A stretch of 29,273 bases of DNA, from positions 1-29,273 of the IMG/VR virus record IMGVR_UViG_3300027969_000327; one strand, given 5' to 3'. The notes beneath the pieces are model-generated. The model was not told where the DNA came from. It did not search any database and saw only the letters and a program-made list of their open reading frames with translations. The position numbers and the translations under genes are program-made. This document shows, piece by piece, positions 7,196 to 15,259 of the stretch (position 1 is the stretch's first letter; each line of letters starts with the position of its first letter). Origin of the DNA: a virus.

Positions 7196-8400
7196 GTGAT
7201 AAATTTATTTGTGATTTTCCGTGGATACACCTAAGTGTATTTCCGCAAGGTAATTGTACAATCTGTTGTGTGGCCAATCATTTAGATAAAGATAACGGAC
7301 ACAGTTGGAATAGGATTAGTGAAAATGAAACTAAAACTATAACAGTTATGAATAGCAATATACCAGAAATTGTTAACTGCGACAATTATAAAAATATTAG
7401 ATTAGATATGTTGGCGGGCAAAGTTCCTCCCGCTTGCGAAGGATGCCATCAAATAGAACAAGCAGGTGGGCAGAGTAAACGTCAGAAAGAAACTAATCGT
7501 AATTTAGATCACGAAGCTCTAACTGCTGCTGACGGCTCGATCAAAACAGATTTGCGTCATATTGAGCTACGTCTAGGAAACTTTTGTAATTTAAAATGTC
7601 GTAGCTGTAATGCTGACTCAAGTACTAGTTGGATTCAAGACTATTATAAATTAAAAGATACAGTTAAATTAGCAAGTGGATACGATTGGATTAAAAAGAA
7701 TCCAGATTTTAGTTTTGACTGGGTCGATGACGAATCGTTTTATACCCGACTAACAGAATTTGCTCCTAACCTAGAACAAATACATATCAGCGGTGGAGAG
7801 CCGTTTCTTGTACCAACACATTTTAAATTATTAGAAAAACTAGTGCAAGAAGGTAAAACTGATATTGCTATTCACTATCATACAAATTTAAATTATAAAT
7901 GGGATAAGATTACGCCGGCGCTAGACTTATTAACTAAATTTAAAGAAGTACATATTAGCTTTAGTATTGATGATGTTGGAGACCGTAATACCTACATTAG
8001 AAGTTTAAGTGACTGGAATTTAACTATTAACAACTTAAAATTGTTTTTAAGCAACTATAAATTTATTTACCGTATAACTCAGACGGTTAGTGTGTATAAT
8101 TTTATGTACGTTGAAGAACTAGAAAAGTATTTGGCTGACAATAAAATACGTATTAAAGTAAGTCTAAACCATGTTCAGACTCCAGACTATCTGGCGGCCA
8201 ATATACTACCTAAGCAGGTGAGACAAGACAAAATTAATTCACTACACGGCGTTATCAGTCAGCGCAATTGGGAAGATCTTTACGGACATTACTATAATCT
8301 AGAAGCTAACGGACAATGGGATTACTTTAAATACTTTACTGAAAAAATTGATGCTGTACGTAACGAAGACTTAAATACTATTTTTCCAAAATTATTATGA
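7192..8400 (+). CDS. Radical SAM protein 4 with N-terminal twitch-like domain, 402 aa
   Basis: It begins FICDFPWIHLSVFPQGNC and shares the (F)C..PWIHL opening with radical SAM protein 3. The N-terminal cysteines are C7, C22, C25, C26, C82 and C85 (the last two in ACEGCHQ). The core is CNLKCRSC (C132, C136, C139) and SGGEP is at 200-204. The tail VRNEDLNTIFPKLL is a shortened form of the tail in the other three. Its stop overlaps the start of the 266-residue gene by four bases. Like the others it should be a cytoplasmic iron-sulfur enzyme that depends on host iron-sulfur assembly and a host electron donor; no such partner is encoded in this window. Confidence 0.87.
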   Translation: MSDKFICDFPWIHLSVFPQGNCTICCVANHLDKDNGHSWNRISENETKTITVMNSNIPEIVNCDNYKNIRLDMLAGKVPPACEGCHQIEQAGGQSKRQKETNRNLDHEALTAADGSIKTDLRHIELRLGNFCNLKCRSCNADSSTSWIQDYYKLKDTVKLASGYDWIKKNPDFSFDWVDDESFYTRLTEFAPNLEQIHISGGEPFLVPTHFKLLEKLVQEGKTDIAIHYHTNLNYKWDKITPALDLLTKFKEVHISFSIDDVGDRNTYIRSLSDWNLTINNLKLFLSNYKFIYRITQTVSVYNFMYVEELEKYLADNKIRIKVSLNHVQTPDYLAANILPKQVRQDKINSLHGVISQRNWEDLYGHYYNLEANGQWDYFKYFTEKIDAVRNEDLNTIFPKLL

Positions 8401-9197
8401 AATTTATTTTTTTAAAATCAGGCGACTATCTAGAACTAGAGCCTAACAACACACCCATAGCATCTGCTTGGTTTGATAATATTTTTTCAGAAAAAATGAA
8501 TATGAGCTATTTTGCTAAAGGTAAAGCGTACATAGGAAGCACAAATCAAAATCTGTTTAATCTAAAAAACTCCATTAGAATTGTAAATCAATTTGCTACA
8601 GAAAAAAACTTACCACAACTGTTATTTCCTATAATTACAGGCCTCGATCAAACATCAATGAATGCATTACATAAACAATGGGTTAAATGCACTATTGAAT
8701 TTGTTCATATTGTTCACGGCGACGATATAAAAGAAGAATATCCTACATTTGTGAGTGCATGGCAAAATATTAATACTTACATTCATGCTCTAGAAAATTA
8801 TTATTCTATATTTTTTAGCAACGATCGAGATACATATTTAGAAAAAATTGATGTAAAGATACGTCCGGAAGATTGCGAATATTCACAACATGATTTAATT
8901 TTGTCATTTCAAGACTTAGGTAGACATCAGTTTGATCAATGGCAAACTGGCAGTACTGTAGACGAAGAGACCAGTAATTACAAGAGAATTCCAGCTAGAT
9001 TTGACTACATATTTCACCCACAGTTGATTAAGGGATTACCGCCTAATCCTGCATACGTAGAGTGGTGTGGAAAAAATAATTTACAAGTATTGCCGCCGTG
9101 GATTATTTTGGGAAACTTTAAAAAGAATAGGTGGGAAGTTAAGCAACTTATGCATCAAAACTTATCTCAAGGGTTGGCAGTAGGATTTGAATTATGA
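8397..9197 (+). CDS. Unrecognised protein coupled to the radical SAM genes, 266 aa
   Basis: I do not recognise this family. It is joined by ATGA overlaps to radical SAM gene 4 upstream and the SGNH hydrolase gene downstream, so it very likely belongs to the same functional unit. It is soluble-looking and rich in aromatic residues, and has no signal peptide or membrane segment. Notable stretches are a SFQDLGRHQFDQWQTG segment near residues 170-186 and an LPPWIILGNFKKNRWEV segment near the end. Only two cysteines that could be paired are obvious (WVKC and EWCG) and there is no CxxxCxxC, so it is not a fifth radical SAM enzyme. It might be a substrate-binding or partner protein for the radical SAM set; that is inference from position. 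Confidence 0.72.
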   Translation: MKFIFLKSGDYLELEPNNTPIASAWFDNIFSEKMNMSYFAKGKAYIGSTNQNLFNLKNSIRIVNQFATEKNLPQLLFPIITGLDQTSMNALHKQWVKCTIEFVHIVHGDDIKEEYPTFVSAWQNINTYIHALENYYSIFFSNDRDTYLEKIDVKIRPEDCEYSQHDLILSFQDLGRHQFDQWQTGSTVDEETSNYKRIPARFDYIFHPQLIKGLPPNPAYVEWCGKNNLQVLPPWIILGNFKKNRWEVKQLMHQNLSQGLAVGFEL

Positions 9198-10057
9198 AAA
9201 TATATGTAAATGGTGACAGTTTTACCGCTGGCGACGGATTGGCAGATCCAGAAGTTTTTCCAAATTTGTATCCAGGGCATCATTTTACCGGCAAGACATT
9301 ATCCCGGGAATGGTGCAATACAAGACATGCATTAATGGATGGAAATCACGAGTTGCACCATCACTGGCGAGTTAATAATCAAAAATATGTTTGGTCTACA
9401 ATATTGGGAGAGTTAGTTAATACATTGGTAAATGTAGGCGATGTTAGCGTAATTAATGGTGCTGTTGGTGGATCATGTATGTTGGGCATATCAACTAGAA
9501 CCATTGCCTATCTCGAATCATTAACAAGTCGGGCAGACTTACCGGATTATGTTTTTATAGGGTTAACAAATAGTGGAAGACTAGGATGGTATCACGATGA
9601 TGTAGAACATCTCGGTAAAATTTTTAACTGGGTTAAATCTTCAATTCCAGGATTTTATTATCGAGGATATGAAAGTAAACATAAAAAATTGTTTGAAACT
9701 GTTTGGACGACCCTCAGTGATGAAGAGTTGCTTATCGATTATCTAAAAGAATGTTTACTAATTAAAAACTATGTCAAGCGAAGAATCGGCCGAGATCCTA
9801 TTTTTTTAAACACCGTAAGTGAATTTTGGCAATACAAAAAACTAGTTGATAACTCTAAAAATCAATGGCTTCGAATGCTTTGGTTTGATCTATTAGAATT
9901 TGACAAAATTAATACTCGATGGTTCAATAAGGGAACATTTGGTCAAATGACTGCTTGTGGGCATCTACTTCCAGACGCTCATACCGATTATGCTAAAGAT
10001 TTAGCAAGAGAACATTTTGGATGGGGGAAAAGTCTAGATGACAGAGATTCTGATTAA
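9194..10057 (+). CDS. SGNH/GDSL-family hydrolase-like protein, 287 aa
   Basis: The N-terminus VNGDSFTAGDG is block I of the SGNH hydrolase superfamily, with nucleophile Ser9. NGAVGGS at 88-94 supplies the block II glycine, TNSG at 125-128 is a candidate block III asparagine (Asn126), and LPDAH with Asp261 and His263 is the expected DxH pair near the C-terminus. The family includes esterases, lipases and carbohydrate O-acetyl or acyl transferases and esterases. There is no signal peptide, so it acts in the host cytoplasm or within the virion. The C-terminal insert (about 160-250) is aromatic and unlike minimal GDSL enzymes. It is the last gene of the plus-strand operon, ending at a convergent junction. 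A sugar or lipid ester substrate is plausible but not shown. Confidence 0.75.
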   Translation: MKIYVNGDSFTAGDGLADPEVFPNLYPGHHFTGKTLSREWCNTRHALMDGNHELHHHWRVNNQKYVWSTILGELVNTLVNVGDVSVINGAVGGSCMLGISTRTIAYLESLTSRADLPDYVFIGLTNSGRLGWYHDDVEHLGKIFNWVKSSIPGFYYRGYESKHKKLFETVWTTLSDEELLIDYLKECLLIKNYVKRRIGRDPIFLNTVSEFWQYKKLVDNSKNQWLRMLWFDLLEFDKINTRWFNKGTFGQMTACGHLLPDAHTDYAKDLAREHFGWGKSLDDRDSD

Positions 10058-10065
10058 GTTAATTA

Positions 10066-10081
10066 TTCTTTAACCAAAGAA
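10066..10081. terminator. Candidate bidirectional terminator hairpin at convergent junction
   Basis: TTCTTT (10066-10071) and AAAGAA (10076-10081) form a six-base stem around the loop AACC, in the 26 bases between the stop codons of convergent genes. The A/T stem is weak, but the position is right for ending transcription from both sides. An alternative pairing of GTTAA (10058-10062) with TTAAC (10070-10074) is mutually exclusive with it. Confidence 0.35.
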
Positions 10082-10083
10082 CA

Positions 10084-12084
10084 TCAGGCAGGAGGAGATG
10101 GATTTTGAAATTGCGCTAACAGCCAATCAAAATCATTAATTTTTGCCAATTGATCAGGATTGGCAATATTGGCTATACCATATTGTCTACCAGCTGTTGC
10201 TCCCATAATAGCATACTCGCCGAGATGGTTGGTTGATCCAAAATTACACCAGGCATATAATCGATCCTCGGTTTCTTCTTGATACTTAGGATCAATTGGC
10301 CTACTTGCTAATTTTACACATTCTCTAAATGCTGATTTCCAAGTGTTAAACGGATCTGTATTAAATGCTGTAATATTACTTACAGTCTGCATTACTTTAA
10401 ATTTATTACTGATTGACATTGTCATGTCAATGCTAGATTTACCAAGATCCATTTTTTCAGTTAAATTCCTAGGTAGTAGCTTTACACCGCCATACCCATA
10501 GGTAAGATTGTTGATAGGATTACGACTTAACCAAACATGTACAATATCTGTATCATGTTTAGGTAATAATAGTTCAAATGCAAAATCATCTTCCACTACA
10601 GCATCTCCGTCAACTACCCAGAACATAGGGGTTGTTGCTGTTTTAGCAGCAGCGACGTGTGCTTGATGAATACCTTTTACTCCGTGTATGCGTTTTGCTC
10701 TAGGAAATCTTTCAATTAGCTTGGCAAAGTTTTCATCCGCATTAGGTTCGTTATAAGATATAAACACAATATCGTATAGCTTTAACTCACTAGCTACAAC
10801 GTCATATTCTTTCTTTTCGATCAAATATCGATATTCTACTTCTCTAGCAGAAATAGGTGCTTGCTTAGACAATAGCATGATGCCATTATATTTGTCTTCT
10901 TCGATATCTTTATTTTTAAAAACATGATTCATACCACGATCGTAATTGTTTTGATACTGAAATTGTAGATCAAATTTAAAATCCGGCAACGAGTCAACTT
11001 CTGGCGGGATCGACCAAAACATGTCTGTACTAGATGTTGCAAGAGCCTGTTCATAATCTTTAAATGTATCAATTATAAATTTATCATAGGGTTTGGATCT
11101 GCTGGCTATAATACCATATTCTTTTTTATTGATTAAAAACTTGTGATCTATTTCTTTTTTAGATACTGGCGTATTCTTAGAAAATAATACAACTCCATTA
11201 ATAAAAGATTCTAGATCATTGCATGTGTTTTTGAATACATGATTTTCATTCTTGTCATACGAATTATGATGACTAAAATGTATAGCAAACACTGTTTCAT
11301 CTAGTATTTCAACATTTGACCATATACCCCAAAACATATCTGTACTAGATGTTGCAAGAGCCTGTTCATAATCGTTGAACGTATCAATTATAAACTTGTC
11401 GTAAGGCTTAGACTGACTTGCCACAACATCATATTCTTTTTTGTTAATTAAAAATTTATGATTAATTTCTTTCTCGGATACCGGTTTATTTTTAGAAAAT
11501 AATATAATACCGTTAACGAATGACGTTTCATCATTACACAAATTTTTAAATACATGGTTCTCGGCTCTATCATACAAGTCATGATAACTAAAATACATAT
11601 CAAAAATCGTTTGGTCAACAATATTAACATTTGACCATACGCCCCAAAACATCTCAGTTGTTGAAGTGGTTAATGCTTTTAAATAATCACTATAACTTGT
11701 TATTACAATTCTATCATATTTTTTTGGAATACTTGCTACCGTTGGCATTTCTTTTTTATTAACGTAGAATCGATTTTCAAATTCTTTGTGTGTAGGTTCT
11801 AAATTTTTAGAAAACAATCCAACACCGTCATAAGATGTATCATTTAACCATACGTGAATGTACTCTTGGTCCCATTCAGGAACTCGATAACTAAAATCAA
11901 AATTTTCAACAATTTCTAAATCATCCCACACTATCCAAAATAATTTTGTAAATGCTTTTGTCTTTATATCACTAAAAGATTTTACATTATCAATTTTCTG
12001 AGCAGAAGGAAAACGCAAACGAAATTGTTTCCAATCGTGTTCGGAAATAATATTTTTGCTTACGTAAAAAATATCATAAACCAT
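10084..12084 (-). CDS. Repeat protein: four degenerate plus one intact glycosyltransferase-like modules, 666 aa
   Basis: The protein is built of modules of about 105 residues starting near residues 1, 123, 228, 333 and 437. Each has a YD-(I/K)-hydrophobic opening, a central (M/L)FW, a His- or aromatic-rich stretch and an FSKN/LSKQ-like segment. Only the last module (437-666) carries FISYNEPNAD, HGVKG and FWVVDGDA with D492 and D494 as the DxD motif, and then a longer C-terminal part. It resembles the upstream glycosyltransferase (FLSYDEPNAD, HGVKG, VDAD). In modules 2-4 the DxD position reads WSNV or PPEV, and in module 1 WDDL, so they are probably non-catalytic. The repeats may bind sugar or target protein, or act as spacers. 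It overlaps the upstream gene by 11 bases and is last in the minus-strand operon. Confidence 0.75.
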   Translation of the reverse strand: MVYDIFYVSKNIISEHDWKQFRLRFPSAQKIDNVKSFSDIKTKAFTKLFWIVWDDLEIVENFDFSYRVPEWDQEYIHVWLNDTSYDGVGLFSKNLEPTHKEFENRFYVNKKEMPTVASIPKKYDRIVITSYSDYLKALTTSTTEMFWGVWSNVNIVDQTIFDMYFSYHDLYDRAENHVFKNLCNDETSFVNGIILFSKNKPVSEKEINHKFLINKKEYDVVASQSKPYDKFIIDTFNDYEQALATSSTDMFWGIWSNVEILDETVFAIHFSHHNSYDKNENHVFKNTCNDLESFINGVVLFSKNTPVSKKEIDHKFLINKKEYGIIASRSKPYDKFIIDTFKDYEQALATSSTDMFWSIPPEVDSLPDFKFDLQFQYQNNYDRGMNHVFKNKDIEEDKYNGIMLLSKQAPISAREVEYRYLIEKKEYDVVASELKLYDIVFISYNEPNADENFAKLIERFPRAKRIHGVKGIHQAHVAAAKTATTPMFWVVDGDAVVEDDFAFELLLPKHDTDIVHVWLSRNPINNLTYGYGGVKLLPRNLTEKMDLGKSSIDMTMSISNKFKVMQTVSNITAFNTDPFNTWKSAFRECVKLASRPIDPKYQEETEDRLYAWCNFGSTNHLGEYAIMGATAGRQYGIANIANPDQLAKINDFDWLLAQFQNPSPPA
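11017..11410. repeat. Tandem DNA repeat, period 315 bases, in the 666-aa gene
   Basis: The block starting near 11017 recurs 315 bases later near 11332 (exactly 105 codons). A 33-base run, beginning at 11026 in one copy and 11341 in the other, is identical, and the following 40 bases differ at only a few positions. This matches the junction of protein modules 3 and 4. Conservation at the nucleotide level points to a recent duplication or to gene conversion. Confidence 0.8.
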
Positions 12085-12985
12085 CAGCAGACCTCATATA
12101 TGTGTTTGTTAGTTTAATTGTTTCTTCATATAGATCTAATGTGTATTTGCTTTGTGTAGCATCAAGAAATGGATAATCAAATCCCAGTTCTAATTTGATT
12201 TTTTCACCTAATGATTTAATTTCTTCCGTTAGGCCAGTGCCGTCTACTTCTTCAAAAGGTCGACCATACTGGTTCCATATACCTTTAAGAATTTCAAAGT
12301 CTCTAACCTCTACGTAATCCCATTCAGTGCAATTTGCCAACCATGTGCCTAATCTTGCACCGTAGACTGCATAAAGACCGTTTTCTTCATGAGCGCCAAC
12401 TGTAGACCACATGCGTAATCTATGTAAATTATGCCACCAAATACGTTCTTGAATTTCATCAGGTGAAATTTTGACTCCATCAAGCAAGGTCATTTTTACA
12501 CCTTCGCGGAATCCTGCTCTCCATGCTTGGAAAGGACTTCCGGTAATATCAGTGTCGCTATAACATTCTTTAAATTGACGGTAGCCGTCTTCCCAACAGA
12601 AGTCAACTTGAGCGCGATCGCTATCGCTAGCTTCGTGAGTTTTCATGTTGAGAATAAAATCTCGTTTCCATATTTTAAGACCGCCGTTCCCGTAGAGTAA
12701 ACCGTTAAGCCTATTTCTTCCTAACCAGCTGTATACTTGTATTTTGGGATTGCTGATGTCAATGTCTAAATTAAAAAATTTAGAATCTACAATATTATCA
12801 GCATCGACTGTGATTATCCAATCAGTTTCACTTACTTCAGCAGCACGTTTATGAGCAGCATCACTACCTTTAACACCGTGAACTCGTTTGGCCCAAGGTA
12901 TTTTATTACACAAATCTGCATAATGCATATCTGCGTTAGGCTCGTCATAACTTAAAAATACGATGTCTAATTCTACTGTTTTCAT
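12074..12985 (-). CDS. Glycosyltransferase (GT-A-like, DAD motif), 303 aa
   Basis: The N-terminus has FLSYDEPNAD (residues 10-19), HGVKG (36-40) and IITVDADNIVD with Asp61 and Asp63 as the DxD metal/nucleotide-sugar motif. The LGRNRLNGLLYGNGGLKIW segment (about 89-107) has the form of the acceptor region in the intact module of the neighbouring 666-residue protein. Later PFQAWRAGFREGVK resembles that module's PFNTWKSAFRECVK, so the two are homologous. It probably transfers a sugar from a nucleotide-sugar donor in the infected cell cytoplasm. There is no signal peptide or membrane segment. Start and stop overlap neighbouring genes by 4 and 11 bases. Donor and acceptor cannot be predicted. Confidence 0.76.
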   Translation of the reverse strand: MKTVELDIVFLSYDEPNADMHYADLCNKIPWAKRVHGVKGSDAAHKRAAEVSETDWIITVDADNIVDSKFFNLDIDISNPKIQVYSWLGRNRLNGLLYGNGGLKIWKRDFILNMKTHEASDSDRAQVDFCWEDGYRQFKECYSDTDITGSPFQAWRAGFREGVKMTLLDGVKISPDEIQERIWWHNLHRLRMWSTVGAHEENGLYAVYGARLGTWLANCTEWDYVEVRDFEILKGIWNQYGRPFEEVDGTGLTEEIKSLGEKIKLELGFDYPFLDATQSKYTLDLYEETIKLTNTYMRSADGL

Positions 12986-13575
12986 TTTGTCTCAAAAATA
13001 TATTTGTCAAAAATTCTACGTGTATAAACACTAAATCTATTTGGCAAATCTAGTGTAAATGATTTTGTGATTTCTGTAATGTCGCCGGCTCTAATACTTA
13101 ACATATGAAGAAGAACATTGGGATCATTATAATCAGTGACTAAAAATACCATTTCAGTCTCGCCGTCCCAAATGATGTTTTTTGAGTATTTGTCGCTCAT
13201 TGAAAAAGTCAATGACTTATTTTCTTTATTGTAAGATATCATAACATCGGGATCTGTTATTGTTGACCATTTTTTATCAATAACTCTGTGTAATACATCA
13301 TCTATTTTTATTAGACTGTGCGTAGAAAATTTACTTATTTTAACAAGTTTTTTTGTAGGAAGATCTACTCGATAAGAAAATATATTTTCTTCTCCTGACG
13401 CTATCGAATCAGCAACTTCTTCATCAATTTTTATTTTGTTGAGAAAATCTTGAGAGGCATGAGCAGGATAAACTCCTAAAAGTGAACCATCATCTTCATT
13501 GAATTTTACAAAATATTCTACTTGATTGACTGGTAGTTTAATCCATTCATCGAAGTCCATTAATTTTTGTTCCAT
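12982..13575 (-). CDS. Unrecognised protein between glycosyltransferase genes, 197 aa
   Basis: The start at 13575 (MEQKLMDFDEW) is supported by GAGGAG just upstream; a second ATG at 13560 also overlaps the previous stop (TAATG). The protein looks beta-rich and charged (for example YSKNIIWDGETEMVFLVTDYN), without a signal peptide, membrane segment or DxD motif. Its tight packing between glycosyltransferase genes (15-base overlap before, 4-base overlap after) suggests a shared role, perhaps as a glycosylation target or virion component. It may resemble a decoration or tail-accessory protein, but I cannot assign a family. Confidence 0.65.
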   Translation of the reverse strand: MEQKLMDFDEWIKLPVNQVEYFVKFNEDDGSLLGVYPAHASQDFLNKIKIDEEVADSIASGEENIFSYRVDLPTKKLVKISKFSTHSLIKIDDVLHRVIDKKWSTITDPDVMISYNKENKSLTFSMSDKYSKNIIWDGETEMVFLVTDYNDPNVLLHMLSIRAGDITEITKSFTLDLPNRFSVYTRRIFDKYIFETK

Positions 13576-14402
13576 GCTATCTCCTCTAACATGCTAACTA
13601 TTTCATCTGTTATTAAATCTTTTTCAACATAATGAACAATATCATACTGTTGATAATTTCCTATTTTTAAATTTCCATGCATATTGAAATAAAAGCCGGC
13701 ATGTTCAGTGACTCTTTCAGCAGCCCATGGCCAATTTTGTATCATAGGTTTTAGATGTACAAGTTTAGGAAAGTCTAAATCATGTGCAATATCGTCGGCT
13801 ATATCTAAAATTTTTGCTGCAAGGCCAAATGCTTCGTCAGTACCAACTACTTTAGGACGAAAATCCGACATGTATAAATTTTTAAATTCGATAGGATTTT
13901 TTAAAATAAATCTACCTAATTCAAAAAACTCTGTTGCAATATCGGTGTTCTTTTTAAAAAAGGTAAACATTGAATACAGGCTTGGAATTTTATTTTTTGT
14001 AAATGCTTTTCTATAAAAGTCACTGGTAATTTCTTCGCCTCTATAGGTATAGGCTTTGCTAGCAACATATAATTCTTTGTGTTTTACAAAATAATCAATC
14101 CAATGACTATAATCTCTTAAAAATAACATGTCTGCATCAAGACATACTGTATTTTCAAAAGGAGATAATTGGTCCATCCAACTGCGGCCATCCCAATGGG
14201 TTTCTTTGTCCCATTTAATTACATGATCAAAGACCCACGGGCTTTTTAGATTTTTAATCAGCTCAGGATTATCTATTACTAGAGCAACTTTATCATAGCC
14301 TGGCTTTTGAGTATTCTTAATACTTAATGCTAATGCATAAGCCAGTTTGAGATAATCAACTTCTTTATTAGATGAAACAACTATTAGATAACCAAAGTTC
14401 AT
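13560..14402 (-). CDS. Glycosyltransferase-like protein (GT-A, DAD motif), 280 aa
   Basis: The sequence starts GYLIVVSSNKEVDYLKLAYA, a Rossmann-like opening in which a sugar-nucleotide-binding strand is followed by a helix. It carries VCLDADMLFLRD with Asp89 and Asp91 as a DxD motif, the pattern of GT8-like and related retaining transferases (LDADxL). A PWVFDHVIKWD segment sits before the motif and HLKPMIQNWPW near the C-terminus; a late HLKP or HxxGxxKPW-type element is common in such enzymes. It is soluble, with no membrane anchor. ATGA overlap with the upstream gene and a 15-base overlap with the downstream gene place it in one translational unit. Confidence 0.7.
   Translation of the reverse strand: MNFGYLIVVSSNKEVDYLKLAYALALSIKNTQKPGYDKVALVIDNPELIKNLKSPWVFDHVIKWDKETHWDGRSWMDQLSPFENTVCLDADMLFLRDYSHWIDYFVKHKELYVASKAYTYRGEEITSDFYRKAFTKNKIPSLYSMFTFFKKNTDIATEFFELGRFILKNPIEFKNLYMSDFRPKVVGTDEAFGLAAKILDIADDIAHDLDFPKLVHLKPMIQNWPWAAERVTEHAGFYFNMHGNLKIGNYQQYDIVHYVEKDLITDEIVSMLEEIAWNKN
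13581..13586 (-). promoter_or_regulatory. Ribosome-binding site GAGGAG for the gene starting at 13575
   Basis: GAGGAG on the minus strand lies five bases before the ATG at 13575, inside the end of the upstream glycosyltransferase gene. It supports that start over the ATG at 13560. Confidence 0.6.
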
Positions 14403-15259
14403 ATTAATTCCAATAATTTTTCTTTGTTTCTAATAATACTTTGTTTATTCATAACATGAACATCAGACCCTTGTGTAGTTGTGGCCCAAAAATCTCCGCA
14501 ATTCAGTGGTTTATCGATTAAAAATATTAATTGATCCCCATCTACATCATGTAAAATGTCTTTGTCAAATACTGTTAGAATAGGAGGCAAACTATAAACA
14601 AATTCAGTTTCATATCCATTCATAATATGTTTGGCAATACTGAAAGATATATCATTCCTATATTGTTTAGGATTAAATCTAAACAAGTCTGCGTAATATC
14701 GATAGTTGTCTTTTATATAATCTACTAATTTAAAAAAGAATCTGCTTTCTTCATTTTTTGTAAACATCACAGTTGTGGCCCAGAACATATGGATTCCAGT
14801 TTCACTAACTCGTTGATCTAATATTCCGCTACGCTCTCCTGTTATATCATTCATAGAATGCCCTAACATTACACTGGCATCGGTATCCCAGTATTCGTTT
14901 AATTGATTAGAAAAAATTAAATAATCGCTATCAATTAATAAAGTTTGATCGTACGGACTTAGGTCCCAAACTGAAAATCTGTTGGAATTTACAAACGGAA
15001 TAGTTTTACTGTAAAAGCCATCATGCAAAGTTCTTGTATTTTTAGTTCTAGGTTTTTCAATTTCGATAATTTTATCAAATATCGATTCTGCCTTTGAATA
15101 CATTCCAGATTCTTTTAACCAAGCAATAGTCCACTGATCTGTTATCAGACTAACCGGCAACCCTAGATGTTTTTTTGCTAGGCCTCCAGAAATTATGCCC
15201 ATTATTCCATAATCTACTTCGGGGCCGTTATGAGCAAAAATTAATACGCCTTTGGTCAT
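14399..15259 (-). CDS. Glycosyltransferase-like protein (DSD motif), 286 aa
   Basis: The protein opens GVLIFAHNGPEVDYGIMG and has LLIDSDYLIF with Asp110 and Asp112 as the DxD-type metal-binding site, then a FWATTVMFTKN segment typical of the acceptor side in phage GT-A-like enzymes. The C-terminal HVMNKQSI may provide the final metal-ligand His. The family is plausible for sugar transfer to virion or lipid-linked glycans, but assignment to a numbered GT family is uncertain. It overlaps by four bases with genes on both sides, as part of the five-gene run that begins at 15606 after the palindromic promoter region. Confidence 0.66.
   Translation of the reverse strand: MTKGVLIFAHNGPEVDYGIMGIISGGLAKKHLGLPVSLITDQWTIAWLKESGMYSKAESIFDKIIEIEKPRTKNTRTLHDGFYSKTIPFVNSNRFSVWDLSPYDQTLLIDSDYLIFSNQLNEYWDTDASVMLGHSMNDITGERSGILDQRVSETGIHMFWATTVMFTKNEESRFFFKLVDYIKDNYRYYADLFRFNPKQYRNDISFSIAKHIMNGYETEFVYSLPPILTVFDKDILHDVDGDQLIFLIDKPLNCGDFWATTTQGSDVHVMNKQSIIRNKEKLLELI

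Noticed and set aside
3319-10057. A RiPP precursor peptide gene within the radical SAM operon
   Set aside because: Adjacent genes overlap by 4-16 bases throughout, so there is no room for an additional small gene in the operon; a precursor could exist elsewhere in the genome.
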